Shown piece by piece: positions 1-10,515 of a stretch of DNA of 64,000 nt (the stretch's first letter is position 1; every line of letters begins with the position of its first letter). The DNA comes from Stentor coeruleus (taxonomy: Eukaryota; Ciliophora; Heterotrichea; Heterotrichida; Stentoridae). The translations under genes were made by a program, and so were the position numbers. The notes below the pieces were generated by a model, which was given only the letters and a program-made list of their open reading frames with translations, searched no databases and was not told the origin of the DNA. The stretch lies in contig MPUH01000322.1 of NCBI GenBank assembly GCA_001970955.1, positions 1-64,000 of the forward strand. Reading direction: 5' to 3'.

Positions 1-1131
1 GTCAAATGTGGGACTCATAATAATATCCAATGTGCTACGGACTTTAATAATCAGGAGTTTTCAGTAAAATTTTTGATATAAACTACTACAACCAATTACT
101 TTATTTAAAATTTATGTCTATGAACTCTATAGATATTATATCAAACATCTCAATGAATTTTACACTTTTTGGCCAGGGTATTAACAAAAGTCATAAATTC
201 AAATTGACTAATAAAACTTTTTATATTAAATACTTAGATAGAGTATGCGATATATATTTTTTGTTTTATGTACAGTATATAGAATATATTATCTATAAAT
301 TGAGTTTAGTTTTTATCAATGTTCCAGATATAGAAAAGATAAAACTACTTTGTCCACCCTGCAAGGAGAAAAAAAGGGAAGAGACAAAAGGTAGATTCGA
401 ATAAGAAAGGGATCTTATAGTCAAGCCCTAGCAGAGAATGGTGTATATTTTATTACCCTTCCTCAAGTACACTTTTAGTATTCTGTAATGTACAATTTAT
501 TTGGTTTTAGGATTTTAGTTAGTTAGTTAGTTAGAAAATATATCGTTCACAGTCGTGAACTCTGTATTAATTAATTTTCAAATGTTTTCTCCTATTTTCA
601 ATGTTTTCTACGAAGTTTTTTATGATGCTATCTACCTTTCTGGTTTTAGGATTTTAAAAGTAAAATATTTTTGCTTTTATAGTAAGGATTTTTAAGCTTA
701 TACCTTTTAGTACCATATGCGGTTTACTTCACTGATATTAAAAAATTTTAGCAAGATAGCCTCAAGAACCTTGGTAAAAACAAAAAAATCATGCAAAAAA
801 AATTTACCTAAATTTGATAAACTTTTTGTGGAATAAACTTTCAGCATGCTAGATGCACGCACCTCAATCGAATAATTTTGATTACAGCCCAGAAAATAGG
901 CTAAAAATTTATTTTATAATTTCTCTACTTTTATTAGATGATTTTCTTACAACCAAACTAATGCCTTTCAAAGCTTTATGAGATATACAAGGTTTTCAGG
1001 GTTAGTTTTAGTTAACTTTTCTTAATTAAATTAGTTTTAATCCAATTACTTAAAAATATTAGTTAATAATCTTCCCTTATAAATTTATATAAATAAAAAG
1101 TTAGCTTAATTATAAGAATACTTTAAATTTA
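1..1131. other. Gene-poor AT-rich region
   Basis: No gene can be supported here. Short coding-like shreds occur, for example around 390-480 on the plus strand, but stops break every frame and no promoter-like box precedes a usable ATG. A short TTAG run lies near 518-534. The end of the stretch carries a dispersed repeat (936-1010). Confidence 0.5.
936..1010 (+). repeat. Dispersed repeat, copy 1
   Basis: About 74 bp that match the reverse complement of 61982-62053 at roughly 87% by eye, with one 2-nt indel and mostly transitions. The shared core begins AGATGATTTTCTTACAAC and includes TATGAGATATACAA. The flanks of the two copies do not match. Family unknown. Confidence 0.7.
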
Positions 1132-1272
1132 ATGGCATACCCTAAAACTAATAAATTTTATATCAGAGGAGAAGATGGAGTGATTCAGAATAGTTTATAT
1201 GCATCTAGTAAACTTGAGAGACTGGAAATTCTAATAGAGTCCTTGGGAATCATACTTTCGGCTTTGCCTTAA
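1132..1272 (+). CDS. Possible 46-residue small protein
   Basis: A short open frame from an ATG to TAA, beginning MAYPKTNKFYIRGEDGV and ending in a hydrophobic ILIESLGIILSALP tail. Its base composition is less AT-rich than its surroundings. No family is recognised. It could be a real small gene, an exon or a relic, and nothing beyond the open frame supports expression. Confidence 0.25.
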   Translation: MAYPKTNKFYIRGEDGVIQNSLYASSKLERLEILIESLGIILSALP

Positions 1273-1379
1273 AAGGAGTATAAAAACCACAAAGCAAACC
1301 ATTTATATCTATTTAGAAACTATTTGTAACTTTTTACAATAAATCTTACTTAAAAAAATCTATTCAATCATCTATTCCT

Positions 1380-1581
1380 AATCATTCAATAACCTAATTT
1401 CCCTAACTTAAACCTATAATCAATTTAAAATTATAATACTCCTTTATCATTACCTTATCTATTAACCAAACTTTATTAATCATTCAATAGCATAATTTCC
1501 CTAACCTTAAACAATAACTATAATCAATTTAAAATTATAATACTCCTTTATCATTACCTTATCTATTAACCAAACTTTATT
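1380..1581. repeat. Tandem duplication, unit about 100 bp
   Basis: Two adjacent diverged copies (1380-1477 and 1478-1581), each starting AATCATTCAATA and ending ACCAAACTTTATTA. Together with the next repeat they make up most of the C-rich 5' flank of the gene at 1959. Confidence 0.8.
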
Positions 1582-1583
1582 AG

Positions 1584-1760
1584 AAATTACAAAACCCATC
1601 AACCCCTACAATATGCAAACCTCACCAAATTACCAAAACCAATAATTTCCCACACCATATCATTCATATAATATTAAAATTACAAAACCCCATCAACCCC
1701 TAAATATGCAAACCTCACCAAATTTCCAAAACCAATTAATTTCCCACACCATATCATTTA
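1584..1760. repeat. Second tandem duplication, unit about 85 bp
   Basis: Two near-identical copies (1584-1668 and 1677-1760). The shared core contains CAACCCCTA, TATGCAAACCTCACCAAAT and TTTCCCACACCATATCATT. It directly follows the first tandem pair, so this upstream region has undergone two separate local duplications. Confidence 0.8.
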
Positions 1761-1958
1761 TTTATATCCAACTCCAATATTTTCTCTATTACTTACAAAC
1801 AAAACCTTAAAAATCCTAATAACAACCTATTATTTCTATTAAACAAACCCTTTCCTTCCTAATTCCTTGAAATGATTTCTTTAATTTTTAAATTGACAAA
1901 TATCAAATAAAAACTAAAGTCCATTGAAAATAGTCAAAATATTTAAAATACAATATAA

Positions 1959-3377
1959 ATGAGTTCTTCTTTTTTGGAAGTTCCTAGATCAAGCCATGGT
2001 AGCGTCTCTCCAAGGATTGGCGTAAGAAAACCACGCCAATCTATCGGTGCTTCTCCAATCACAGGCTTAATGCAAGACCGCTACAAACAACTACTTGGCG
2101 AATTCGAACAAATAGACAAAAACGGAGATAAACAACTGACTTATGAAGAAATTTACGATTTTTTATCTGAAAAACAAGGATCCCCATATGATCATAAACT
2201 TTGTCGAGAAATCTTCACTAAAATGGATAGAAACCATGATAACGTTGTCAGTACAAATGAATTTTTATGGTCTTATGTTGAGACTGAAGATATGCTTCAA
2301 GTACGTATCAAAGATATCAAAAAAAACATATGCGACAACTCAAGGAAAATGGATGATTTTAAAAAGAAGCTAATTCAAGCTAGGACCCAAGAAAGCTATA
2401 ATAGATTTGGGATTATGAATGGTAGTGTGCTTACTGTAGAAGTTTTAGAAGCTAAAGATTTGATACCTATGGATTCTAATGGACTTTCAGATCCTTATGT
2501 TATATTAAAATGTGAAAAGCAACAAGAGATGACTAAAGTGATACCTGAAACTTTATCTCCAGTGTGGAATGAAGAGTTTACGTTTAAAATCGAATCTGGT
2601 GATTCGGAACTTCATATTATTGTTATGGACAAAGATATCGGCCTTAAAGATGATTTTGAAGGAGAAGTCAAAATTAAATTGTCGACGCTTAAAGACCAAA
2701 TGAAACACGACCAATATTTCAATTTATCAGGCAACCCACAAGCTATAGACGGTAACTGTGGTAAAATAAACTTTCTCTTCATTGGTATCTGGAGCAAAAC
2801 TAGATACTTAGAAGAAATAAACAAACAATGGCAAGATGTGCTTGATTCTGACAAAAAAAATCTACAGTCTTTTGAAGATCAATTAAATAAAATAAAAAAA
2901 CCTTTCGGGCACTTAGACCGTCAAAGCGAATGGACTATAAGAGAAGAACGTTCAGTATCAACAAGAATAACAGGTTTTGAGCCGGTATTTGGAGGTAATT
3001 TCGAAGTTTTATCAGAAAAAAAAATCTTTTATCATTTCGATAGTGGATGGATGAGAATATTATCATTGTGTTTATATATGTTTACATCTATTATGGTCAT
3101 GTATGCAAGAAGTGATTTTGTAAATGTAAAACTTATATAGGTGTCTATTGCTATTGCAGCTTCAGGGAGTATTTTTAAGAAAAATTCTGTAGAAAAAGCT
3201 AAAACACTAGCTTATCTTGTAGCTTTTTCTCAGTTTTATGATTTTTTTTGGTTTTGCGTTTATGGGGGTACTTGGCATGATGGTGATGGAGCTCATGAAT
3301 GGGCACTTTTTGCTAGTTATTTCAATTTCATACTTAAATTTGCTGTGTTTTTGTCGTTGTGGCGCACATCAAGTTAG
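1959..3377 (+). CDS. EF-hand / C2-domain membrane protein
   Basis: 467 residues from two exons (1959-3125, 3141-3377). The intron is 15 nt, phase 0, and contains an in-frame TAG. Two EF-hand loops are visible at residues 53-64 (D-K-N-G-D-K) and 90-101 (D-R-N-H-D-N). After a helical linker comes a C2 domain at about 155-260, with the conserved stretches LIPMDSNGLSDPYV and SPVWNEEFTF and aspartates that suit calcium-dependent lipid binding. The tail has about three hydrophobic segments (for example SLCLYMFTSIMVMYA and LFASYFNFILKFAVFLSLW), so the protein is probably membrane-anchored with the calcium modules in the cytosol. Family knowledge suggests a role in calcium-regulated membrane traffic or contact; the exact role is inferred. 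The 5' flank is the C-rich duplicated region. Confidence 0.9.
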
Positions 3378-3683
3378 ATAGGTAGTATTTGGTTAATACT
3401 CTTTAATAAAAGATTTTAGGTATAAGGGTTTAGAGTTTTATATGGTTATTAGGATTAAAAAATACATAAAATCTAAACTAAAAAAATACTTATGATCTTT
3501 GAATCGGACATTCTAAAAATCCTCCCCTTTCATAAAAAAATCCTATAAAAAAACTCCAAAAAAAAAATCAAAATCAAAATCAAAGCCAAAACCACAAATC
3601 CCCTTTAAAATCTCCTAATATTTCCTCTATTTAAATCTTTAAATGCCTAATTTTTTTTCTCATTTTAACATACACAAATTATA
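3378..3683. other. Intergenic: 3' flank then C-rich 5' flank
   Basis: G/T-rich just after the gene ending at 3377, then C/A-rich and G-poor from about 3500 to 3680, the pattern seen upstream of plus-strand genes here. No other feature seen. Confidence 0.6.
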
Positions 3684-4189
3684 ATGCCAGACAAATGTTA
3701 TATTTACATTGAAAGGCTTAGCAGAAGAACTCGAGCCCGAAATTTAGAAAAAGATTTCTCAAGATACGGAAGAATCCGAGACTTAACAAGATTATGCTTT
3801 TATTGTAGGTGTAAAGATAGGAGTACTCAGATCTACGAGATGCTGAAGATACAATTTATCATATGGATAATCGATCATATGATGGATCTCGTATTATAAT
3901 CGAATATGCTGGTTTACGTAAAGATCGAAGAAAAGGGCCGAAAAGCGATTATGTATGTTGTAATTGTCATAATCCTGGACACTGGTAATATATAGTAAGG
4001 GCAAATTAATGTAAAGAAGATGATTGCCGAGGAAAGTGCTACAAATGCGAAGGCTCAGGGCATATAAAACGTGATTGTAAAGACTCAAGATCTAGATCAC
4101 CAAGAAAATCTTCATCAAGTAATTTTAAAGATAAAAAGAAAAAAAGTAGCCCTTATAGTGAAACTTCGAAATCACAAGAAGAGTATTAG
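3684..4189 (+). pseudogene. Broken SR-type RRM and zinc-knuckle splicing factor
   Basis: The conceptual product is an SRSF7-like protein: an RRM with the stretches SRRTRARNLEKDFSRYGRI and RDAEDTIYHMDNRSYDGSRI, two CCHC zinc knuckles (CCNCHNPGHW..C and CYKCEGSGHIKRDC) and an RS-like tail (SRSRSPRKSSSS). Two introns are readable: a 16-nt one at 3805-3820, which restores YAFIEYSDLRDAED, and a 15-nt one at 3985-3999. Even with these removed, the frame shifts near 3786-3796 (exon lengths total one more than a multiple of three) and a TAA replaces the residue before the last cysteine of knuckle 1. The intact introns argue against a retrocopy. It is probably a young host pseudogene; sequencing error could account for one lesion but less easily for both. 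Confidence 0.75.
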
Positions 4190-4834
4190 ATATTTAGTCA
4201 TCAAGAGTATGAAGTTTAGTTTTTAGCATTTTAGATAATAGAAGGGTTTTTATATATGGATTTTGTATTGGGTTTTTTAGATTTTTTATGGTGAAGTTTG
4301 AAAGGAATTTGAATAGAGTATAGGAGGATGGGTTTAGGATTAGAAGGGAAATTATTGGTTTTTAGAAAAATTTATGATTTTTTGTGGTTGTAGAATAAGA
4401 AAATTAATAGGTGTTTTGGTTTAGATTGTAAAGGATTATTGGGTTTATGATAGTATAAGAAGTTTGTGTTAAAGAATTATAGAAGGATTTATGTTTTTTT
4501 TGTTATGTAATGATTATTTAAGTTGATAGATTTTTGTATGTAGTTTTTATAGCAGGTGTTTTATGTACTTTATTTTTAGGTGTAAAGACGAATAAAAATG
4601 AAGAGCAAAATTGATATCTAGAGGGAAATAATTAGCCAAATATAGTCAAATCAATGATAGGATTAAGAAAATCTTTGATTGTGGGACTAGTAATAATTAT
4701 TACAAGTAAATATTAGAATGATATTTTTACATAAGAGAATGCAAGTAAGTGTGATAGTAAAAAATTGTCAAAGACTGAACATTATAATAAAAACTTCAAT
4801 TTGGCTTATGCTTACTAATTATTAAGTATCGGTC
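4190..4834. other. Intergenic, G-rich 3' flank
   Basis: 4200-4560 is strikingly G/T/A-rich; 4321-4380 contains 17 G and no C. This matches the 3' flank of a plus-strand gene. Near 4680 a short stretch resembles the first 25 bases of the window, too weakly to call a repeat. No gene seen. Confidence 0.6.
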
Positions 4835-5017
4835 CTAAAATAGTTGGCATTTCAAGCAACTAGATCCTTTATCATCGCTTTGAATGTATTTAGTCACAAG
4901 ATGCACATCTGCGATTTTTTGGCTTGTCTGCTCATCTCTAAATGAGACTTTTCTAGTCATTTTTATAGGCTGTGACTCCAAACTTAATCTATGTGCATCT
5001 GATCTCTCTTCTTCCAT
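4835..5017 (-). CDS. Small conserved-looking protein, 60 residues
   Basis: A short hydrophilic protein starting MEEERSDAHRLSLESQPIKM and ending with a CxxC pair (SSCLKCQLF). Its composition is that of coding sequence, and its upstream region (5040-5330) is C-rich on its own strand, as at other genes. No family recognised. No 15/16-nt intron that would extend it is apparent. Confidence 0.5.
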   Translation of the reverse strand: MEEERSDAHRLSLESQPIKMTRKVSFRDEQTSQKIADVHLVTKYIQSDDKGSSCLKCQLF

Positions 5018-5665
5018 AATTATAAACTATTAAAGTTAATATGTATATAGTAATAAAGATGCCTATAAATAATGTATGAGGATGAAAGGTTTTTTGAGAA
5101 TTTATGAGGTAGGAATTAGGAAAATATTAAGTAAAGGTAAAAGTTTGAGGGATTTTGATGAAGATAATGTGATATAAGTAGGGTTTGAGGTACTATTGAT
5201 AAAATGGTAGTGGAGTTAGGTTTTAATGTGAGGATTTTATATTGGTGGATAAATTTTAGGTTTTTAGAGATGAGATGCTTTTTAAGTTGAAGGGGATTAT
5301 GAAAATCAGTTAAGTTTTTAAAGTTATTTTAAGTTTTATTAAGTGTAAAAATTGTTTTTGTTGGTATTGATTTTATATTTGATATAAAACTATTAGGGTA
5401 TTCAAGCATAAGTTTTAATCGGGAATTGTATTTTGTGTTATAATCTATTTTTTGTGCTATAAATAAAATTACAGCAATTTTTATAAGGTTCTGTTTATAT
5501 TGGCTGTGATAAAAAAACATATGTTTTAGGTAATAAAAAAATAAAACCTTAATCAAAACATAATAAAAATAATCACAAGACTAAAAGACATTTATAGTAT
5601 CATTCCATTACAATACAAACTTATGCATCTCAGCTTAGTTATAAGATTTAATATTCCATTGAAAA
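5018..5665. other. Divergent intergenic region
   Basis: 5040-5330 is G-rich and almost free of C on the plus strand (5101-5160 has no C), which is the C-rich 5' flank of the minus-strand gene at 4835-5017. The remainder leads into the plus-strand gene at 5666. No other gene is supported. Confidence 0.6.
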
Positions 5666-6190
5666 ATGAGACTAAGCGAGAAATCAAAGAGCAGTAAAAA
5701 AGTCTTAGCTAAATACGGAAGACTTGCCCACAGTACTGTAAACCAGCCTTAGGTAACCAGAAACGGCTCACCCAATTCTCAACAAACCGTAAACCTCCTT
5801 CAAAGAAAAATTTTAAAACTAAAATCAAAACTCACAGAATCTCAAATGAAATTGCTTCAATGCGAAGAAGAACGCAAAATCGAAAAGCAAATACAAAAGG
5901 ATTTCCTCAAAATGTACCATATCAAAATGCTAATCCTTCAAGAAAACTCTGAAAAAAAACTCTCAATCGATGATGTTGATGAGAAAATCATCCAAGAACG
6001 TAATGCTTTGGATCAGATATGGCAGCGTCGATATGATGAAATGAAAAAATTTTATGAAAAAAAACTGTCTGAAAAAGAGTCAAAAGAAACCCTATGTTCA
6101 AAATGTAAAGCTTTTACAAAAGTAAACGAAAATCTGAATCTTAAACTAGCTCGGTATAAGCTTTTTGATAAAACAAAGCTAGATATCTAA
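5666..6190 (+). CDS. Coiled-coil protein, 169 residues
   Basis: Exon 1 is 5666-5737 (24 codons) and exon 2 is 5753-6190. The proposed 15-nt intron at 5738-5752 (GTAAACCAGCCTTAG) removes an in-frame TAG and joins LAHST to VTRNGSP. It lacks the A six bases from the 3' end seen in the other introns, so an internal start at 5846 is the alternative. The protein is mostly charged helix (EEERKIEKQIQKDF, KKFYEKKLSEKES) with one CxxC pair (TLCSKCKAF). A structural or cytoskeletal role is inferred. It lies only 28 bp before the EF-hand gene at 6219 on the same strand. Confidence 0.7.
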
Positions 6191-6218
6191 AATAAATAAT
6201 ACAGTTTTTCTTAATATT

Positions 6219-6767
6219 ATGGTAGAAGAACTGAAGGTATTATTAAGAGATGATAAATTGTTAAGAAAAGTAGCTTCAGAGTCTTTTAATGTTATTGATA
6301 CAGATAAATCTGGATTTCTTGATGAAAAAGAATTAGCTTCTGCACTTAATAATACATGTAAAAGTTTAAATGTTCAGAAACCAAGTAGGTCAGAAGTTAG
6401 AAGTATTTTAAATAGTATTGATTCGAATAGTGATGGGAAAATAAGCTTAGATGAATATGTAACATTTATTAAAATCACTATAAAAAATCATCTGCAAAAA
6501 ATCGATGAGGATAAATTGAGGAAAGTTCAGGATAGAGAAGATGATGAAGAAAAAACTGTAACGAAAAAAATTAATAAATTTGAAAAGTATTTAGAGGATA
6601 CTGGACTTCCTGCTGCTTTTGAGGTTATTTTTACGGAAATACTTGATAAAAAAGTTGAAGTTGATAAAGTGTTTTTTTATACTGCTACAAGGTTGAGGCA
6701 GATTGGGAAAGATGTTGCCCATTTGATGCCAAGTAGTTTGAAAAGTGGTCAGAATAATGAGAGTTAG
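6219..6767 (+). CDS. Two-EF-hand calcium-binding protein
   Basis: 182 residues. Canonical EF-hand loops lie at 27-38 (D-T-D-K-S-G-F-L-D-E-K-E) and 68-79 (D-S-N-S-D-G-K-I-S-L-D-E), each with acidic residues at positions 1, 3, 5 and 12, so real Ca2+ binding is expected. The C-terminal part (about 120-175) holds a helical stretch, AAFEVIFTEILDKKVEVD, that may form a docking module. Likely a calcium sensor, possibly cytoskeletal or ciliary. Follows the 5666 gene closely. Confidence 0.9.
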   Translation: MVEELKVLLRDDKLLRKVASESFNVIDTDKSGFLDEKELASALNNTCKSLNVQKPSRSEVRSILNSIDSNSDGKISLDEYVTFIKITIKNHLQKIDEDKLRKVQDREDDEEKTVTKKINKFEKYLEDTGLPAAFEVIFTEILDKKVEVDKVFFYTATRLRQIGKDVAHLMPSSLKSGQNNES

Positions 6768-7429
6768 GGATTTTGATGATTTTATACTTTTTTGGTTAAT
6801 GATTTTTTTTAAGGTTAGGGTTTTAAGATTTTTTATTGATGCAGAATGAAAATTAGGTTATTTTGTGTGTTTATTTTTTTATAAGAGGAGTTGAGATGAT
6901 GTAAAATATTTATTAGAAATTAACTGGTTTTATTAAATCATGATTGGTTTTAATATTTCACTTGAGTAATAGCCAAATGCATGTATATACCATTGATGTA
7001 TATTGTAATTGATGCTATACTTTATACATAAAACCATAAATCTCTTCATTTTTTTCGCATTTCCATATGTTTCATCCTCATAAATACTAAATCTTATTTT
7101 ATATTCAACTAATCTAACCTAAACATCAGCTTTTTATTAAATCCAAAAAAATCTCCCTAATCAATCCAAAAATTCCCTAACACCTAACAACAACCTACAC
7201 AAAGCCCTACTAATATACTTCAAAACCTATAAAAATCCTATCATATCTAAAATTAAACATAATCTTTATACCCCTAATAAAAATCTCTTAAAATCCCAAA
7301 ACCTTCATTTATTAACCTAACAATCTTATACAATCTTATACAATCCAATCCTATCCAATCCTAATCTTACTCAACCTTTTCTCCAAATTTTTCTCTTATT
7401 GTTTCGAAAAATTTAATATAATAACTATA
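6768..7429. other. Intergenic with short C-rich repeats
   Basis: 6768-6900 is the G/T-rich 3' flank of the EF-hand gene. 7070-7420 is C/A-rich and G-poor and is the 3' flank of the minus-strand gene at 7430. Near 7320 a 10-base word, CAATCTTATA, is repeated, followed by diverged CAATCCTATC copies. No gene seen. Confidence 0.6.
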
Positions 7430-7735
7430 TTATTTGTGTGGGCTTTTACATATCGTAGTCCTACTAGTTACAATCTGTCTAACCATAATATTATTCGAAA
7501 ACATGTTCTTAGGTATACATGGCTGAACTTTCTTAATTGGTCTACTCAAAGATTTCGCTTTATGTTTAATAGTTGAAGCCATCTCTTTCTTTCTAGGGCT
7601 TTTTCCCAAATACGTAAAATTCAGCTTTGAAATCATCCCTTGAAGTCTGTGATTAACCCTAACCTTAGGATGTTCTTCTTTACATACAAGCATAGGTGAG
7701 TTGCAGCAGAAAAATTCCCAGTCATGTTCATTCAT
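7430..7735 (-). CDS. Uncharacterised basic protein, 101 residues
   Basis: Begins MNEHDWEFFCCNSPMLVCKE and continues as a basic protein with KSPRKKEMASTIKHKAKS and several cysteines that do not form a recognised finger. No family recognised. It is in head-to-head arrangement with the 7779 gene, the two ATGs being separated by only 43 bp, so the pair probably share a promoter. Confidence 0.65.
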   Translation of the reverse strand: MNEHDWEFFCCNSPMLVCKEEHPKVRVNHRLQGMISKLNFTYLGKSPRKKEMASTIKHKAKSLSRPIKKVQPCIPKNMFSNNIMVRQIVTSRTTICKSPHK

Positions 7736-7778
7736 TTTTATCTTATATACAAATTAAACTCTAAAATCCTATATATAA
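7736..7778. promoter_or_regulatory. 43-bp bidirectional promoter
   Basis: The whole space between two divergent start codons. It holds TATATA-type boxes near both ends (CTTATATAC, and CTATATATAAATGG running into the plus-strand ATG), the same class of box that precedes other genes in the window. Confidence 0.5.
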
Positions 7779-9198
7779 ATGGAAACTTTTTTCAATTCGA
7801 AGTGTCAATCAATAGAGTTCACCCCTTTCTCTGTATGGTTTTGTCCTATTGACCAAAAAGATGGATTTTTAAAATGCTTTGTGGTATTTTTTCTTGATAC
7901 AATCTTCAGACATAAGGACTCAACACTTTATGCTAAATCCTGGGATTCATTTAAACAAGACATTGAAGGGATACTGAAAAAAAATAACTCAGAAAGTAAA
8001 GCAAAAATTGCTGAATATCTTGAAAATGTGCATAAATTAGCCCCNCTCAGAAAGTAAAGCAAAAATTGCTGAATATCTTGAAAATGTGCATAAATTAGCC
8101 CCTGGGCTAGCTTTAGAAAATATTTATTATCGATTAACAGATGATCAGTTTTTAGATGAGACTGTTTTTATAGTCAAAGAAATCCTTTTAAATTATTTCT
8201 ATTCTGAGAAAAATTCGATTTTTGAGAATTTTGTTTTGAAGGATACTTTTTTGGATTTTTTTAGTATGAGATATAAAATTTGCTTTTTTACTAAAGATTC
8301 TTATGGAAAAGATAGCATTTTCACGAAATCTAAAGATCCAAATACTAGAGTTGCATATTTTTTTAAGCAAATCGAAGAAGGGTCTGATTTATATGGCTTG
8401 TTGTATCATAATAAATTTATAAATTGTATTAGAAATGTTGATATGATGGATTCTGGACACCCACTTTATTATACACCAGACCTAGCTGAACTTTTGTGGG
8501 TAGTTGAAAATATAGAAGAGCCAAAACAAGCTGAAAATGAAAAAAGTAATGAAATAGAGAAAGAAATAGATTATGAAATAATAAATGAAAAAGGTGATGA
8601 AATAGAGGAAGAGATTATAAATGAAAAAGGTGATGAAATAGAGAAAGAGAAAGAGATTATAAATGATATAATAAATGAAAAAGATATAATAAATGAAAAA
8701 ATACAAGAAAATGTGATTTTAGTTGACGATTTAAAACAAAAAAGCGAAGAAGAGTATAGTCAAATAATTGTCGAGGAAAATAAAGAAAATGAAACTAAGA
8801 TTAAAAGTCCAATAATTCCTGAAAACCTGTTTTATTGCTTATGCGAAACTTTACTTCAAGTCAAAGTGACTAAAATCGAAATGGAAAAAATACTTGATTT
8901 AATTAATAAAGCTGGCCTGCAAAACAAAGTACTTGATCTTGCTATTATGAACTTAAATTCCCTAAATCCTCCATCATATCTAAATTTTATAAATTCCAAT
9001 ATTTTATATTGCGATATATGCAAAGCTAAGAAAAATTGTCCAATTACTTGCCTTAGTCATAATATTTGTATTAGTTGTAGAGCTGAAAATTTTATAAAAG
9101 ATCCAATTCCTTTTTGCAGAGTATGTTCTAGAAAATTTACTACTAATGAATTAGCTTTTATTTATAGCAATAGAGAAAAATCATTAAATAAATCTTGA
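7779..9198 (+). CDS. RING-like zinc-finger protein interrupted by assembly duplication
   Basis: As printed the gene is split, but 7988-8044 and 8046-8102 are identical and separated by N. Skipping one copy plus the N (58 nt) joins the two frames into a single 453-residue protein. The N-terminal part (METFFNSKCQSIEFTPFSVW) is not recognised. The middle is an acidic repeat built of INEKGDEIE-type units (about 8570-8710). The C-terminus has CDICKAKKNC, CLSHNICISC and CRVC cysteine pairs with a histidine, spaced like a RING-type zinc finger, so a ubiquitin-ligase role is possible. The ATG follows a TATATAA box in the 43-bp divergent promoter. Confidence 0.85.
7988..8102. repeat. 57-bp duplication around an N (assembly overlap)
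   Basis: Copies 7988-8044 and 8046-8102 are identical and flank the single N at 8045. The duplication breaks a frame that becomes continuous when one copy is skipped, which marks it as an unmerged contig overlap and not biology. Confidence 0.9.
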
Positions 9199-9777
9199 AA
9201 ATAAGTTTTAAGCTTTAAAGGATGATGCTAAGTTGTAGTTTAATATTTAATAGAAATTTATTTTATTTAAATAGTTTATATGTAAAAGGATTTTTAATTA
9301 GAGAAATTATAAGGAAAATAATAGGCTTTCTTGTGTGATTTTATTTATGTTTAAGGCTTTATGGTTGATAAGCTTTTTAATAAATCATTTAATGATATAA
9401 TAGGGTGAGATTTTAGTTTGGATTTTTATACAGAATAAGCATTTTTTATAATGTAGTGATAAAACTATAGAGTGATAAAACAGAAATCTTTGCGTTGGAA
9501 TTAGTATAAAATACAAAAATTTCAAAGAGTTTGATAAATTATAAGTTTGCCATGATACTAAATTGAATAAATTTATAGACCAAAATTTTGTATAATTTTC
9601 TATTGATAATAGTATTTTATTTAAAAAATAACCCAAAAAACGCAAAAACTCCAAAGAAATTAAACCAATTCATGAGTATATATAAACTGCAAGCCTACAA
9701 TTTTCAAAGAAAACACCTCTACAATCATAGAAAAAAAAAAAAGCATATCAAATTTTTGCATTTACTTAATTTTATAA
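9199..9777. other. Intergenic
   Basis: 9200-9420 is G/T-rich 3' flank; 9600-9777 is A/C-rich 5' flank of the next gene, ending TTTTATAAATG. Short open frames here are low-complexity and not supported. Confidence 0.6.
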
Positions 9778-10515
9778 ATGGATACTCCTCATAACTCATA
9801 TCATTCAAACTCTTACAACCCTGATTTCCTAGATATTATAGGTAGTCCAATTGAAATAACTGAATATGACCGTAAAGCTAATCTGGTCTTCAAGATCAAA
9901 CTACATTATTGGCGCAAACTGATTTTACTCCTCAACATAATGTCACTAATATTCTGTATAAGCTCTTTTGCAACACCCAGATGGGTCGAACAAGGAGATC
10001 CTGAACATTTTTGGAGAGGAGGTATAATAAAATGTGGTGGGTGTAGTGGAAAATTCAAAGAAGCAACTTATCAACAAATCTCAGCTTGGAGTTGTGGGTC
10101 AATGAAAGGTTATTGCGAAACTTTTGATAAGTTATTCAAAGCAAGTATAGTTGTTTTACTCACTCAGTCATTATTTATAATTTTATCAATGCTGTGTATT
10201 TTTATTGTTATATGTGAGCTTTTAGAGAAACATTATGAGGGAAAAAGGATTTTTCTTATTTTTATTTCAACACCAATATGTGAAAGTATTGGGTTAATGT
10301 CTTGGCTTGGAATCAGTGGTGCGAAAATTAATAGTGAATGTTATCATAATTCTACAAGTATTGAGAAATCTGAATCTATATGCGCAACTCATGGACCGAT
10401 TTTAATGATTATTGCTATGTTATTAAGTTTTATTGCTATGGGGTTGTTTATATTTATAAGACCAGCTGCAAAACGGAATTCAAAGAATAAGATTATCCCG
10501 ATGGATGAAAGTTGA
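9778..10515 (+). CDS. Four-pass (tetraspan/claudin-like) membrane protein
   Basis: 245 residues with four clear hydrophobic segments: about 46-65, 120-145, 155-180 and 205-228. The first loop is long and carries W and four cysteines (PRWVEQGD, CGGC, SCGSMKGYC), the layout of claudin/PMP22-type tetraspan proteins, although the exact W-GLW-C-C signature is absent. The basic tail (AAKRNSKNK) is probably cytosolic. Function unknown; a surface or vacuolar membrane role is inferred. The start follows TTTTATAA immediately. Confidence 0.85.
   Translation: MDTPHNSYHSNSYNPDFLDIIGSPIEITEYDRKANLVFKIKLHYWRKLILLLNIMSLIFCISSFATPRWVEQGDPEHFWRGGIIKCGGCSGKFKEATYQQISAWSCGSMKGYCETFDKLFKASIVVLLTQSLFIILSMLCIFIVICELLEKHYEGKRIFLIFISTPICESIGLMSWLGISGAKINSECYHNSTSIEKSESICATHGPILMIIAMLLSFIAMGLFIFIRPAAKRNSKNKIIPMDES

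Noticed and set aside
114-404. 96-residue open frame
   Set aside because: Composition follows AT-rich background, no TATAAT-like box or flank skew, no recognisable protein.
5329-5556. 75-residue minus-strand frame
   Set aside because: AT-driven, rich in Ile/Lys/Tyr/Phe, no gene-like flanks.
8482-8706. Tyr/Phe/Ile-rich minus-strand frame
   Set aside because: Antisense of the acidic repeat region in the RING-like gene.
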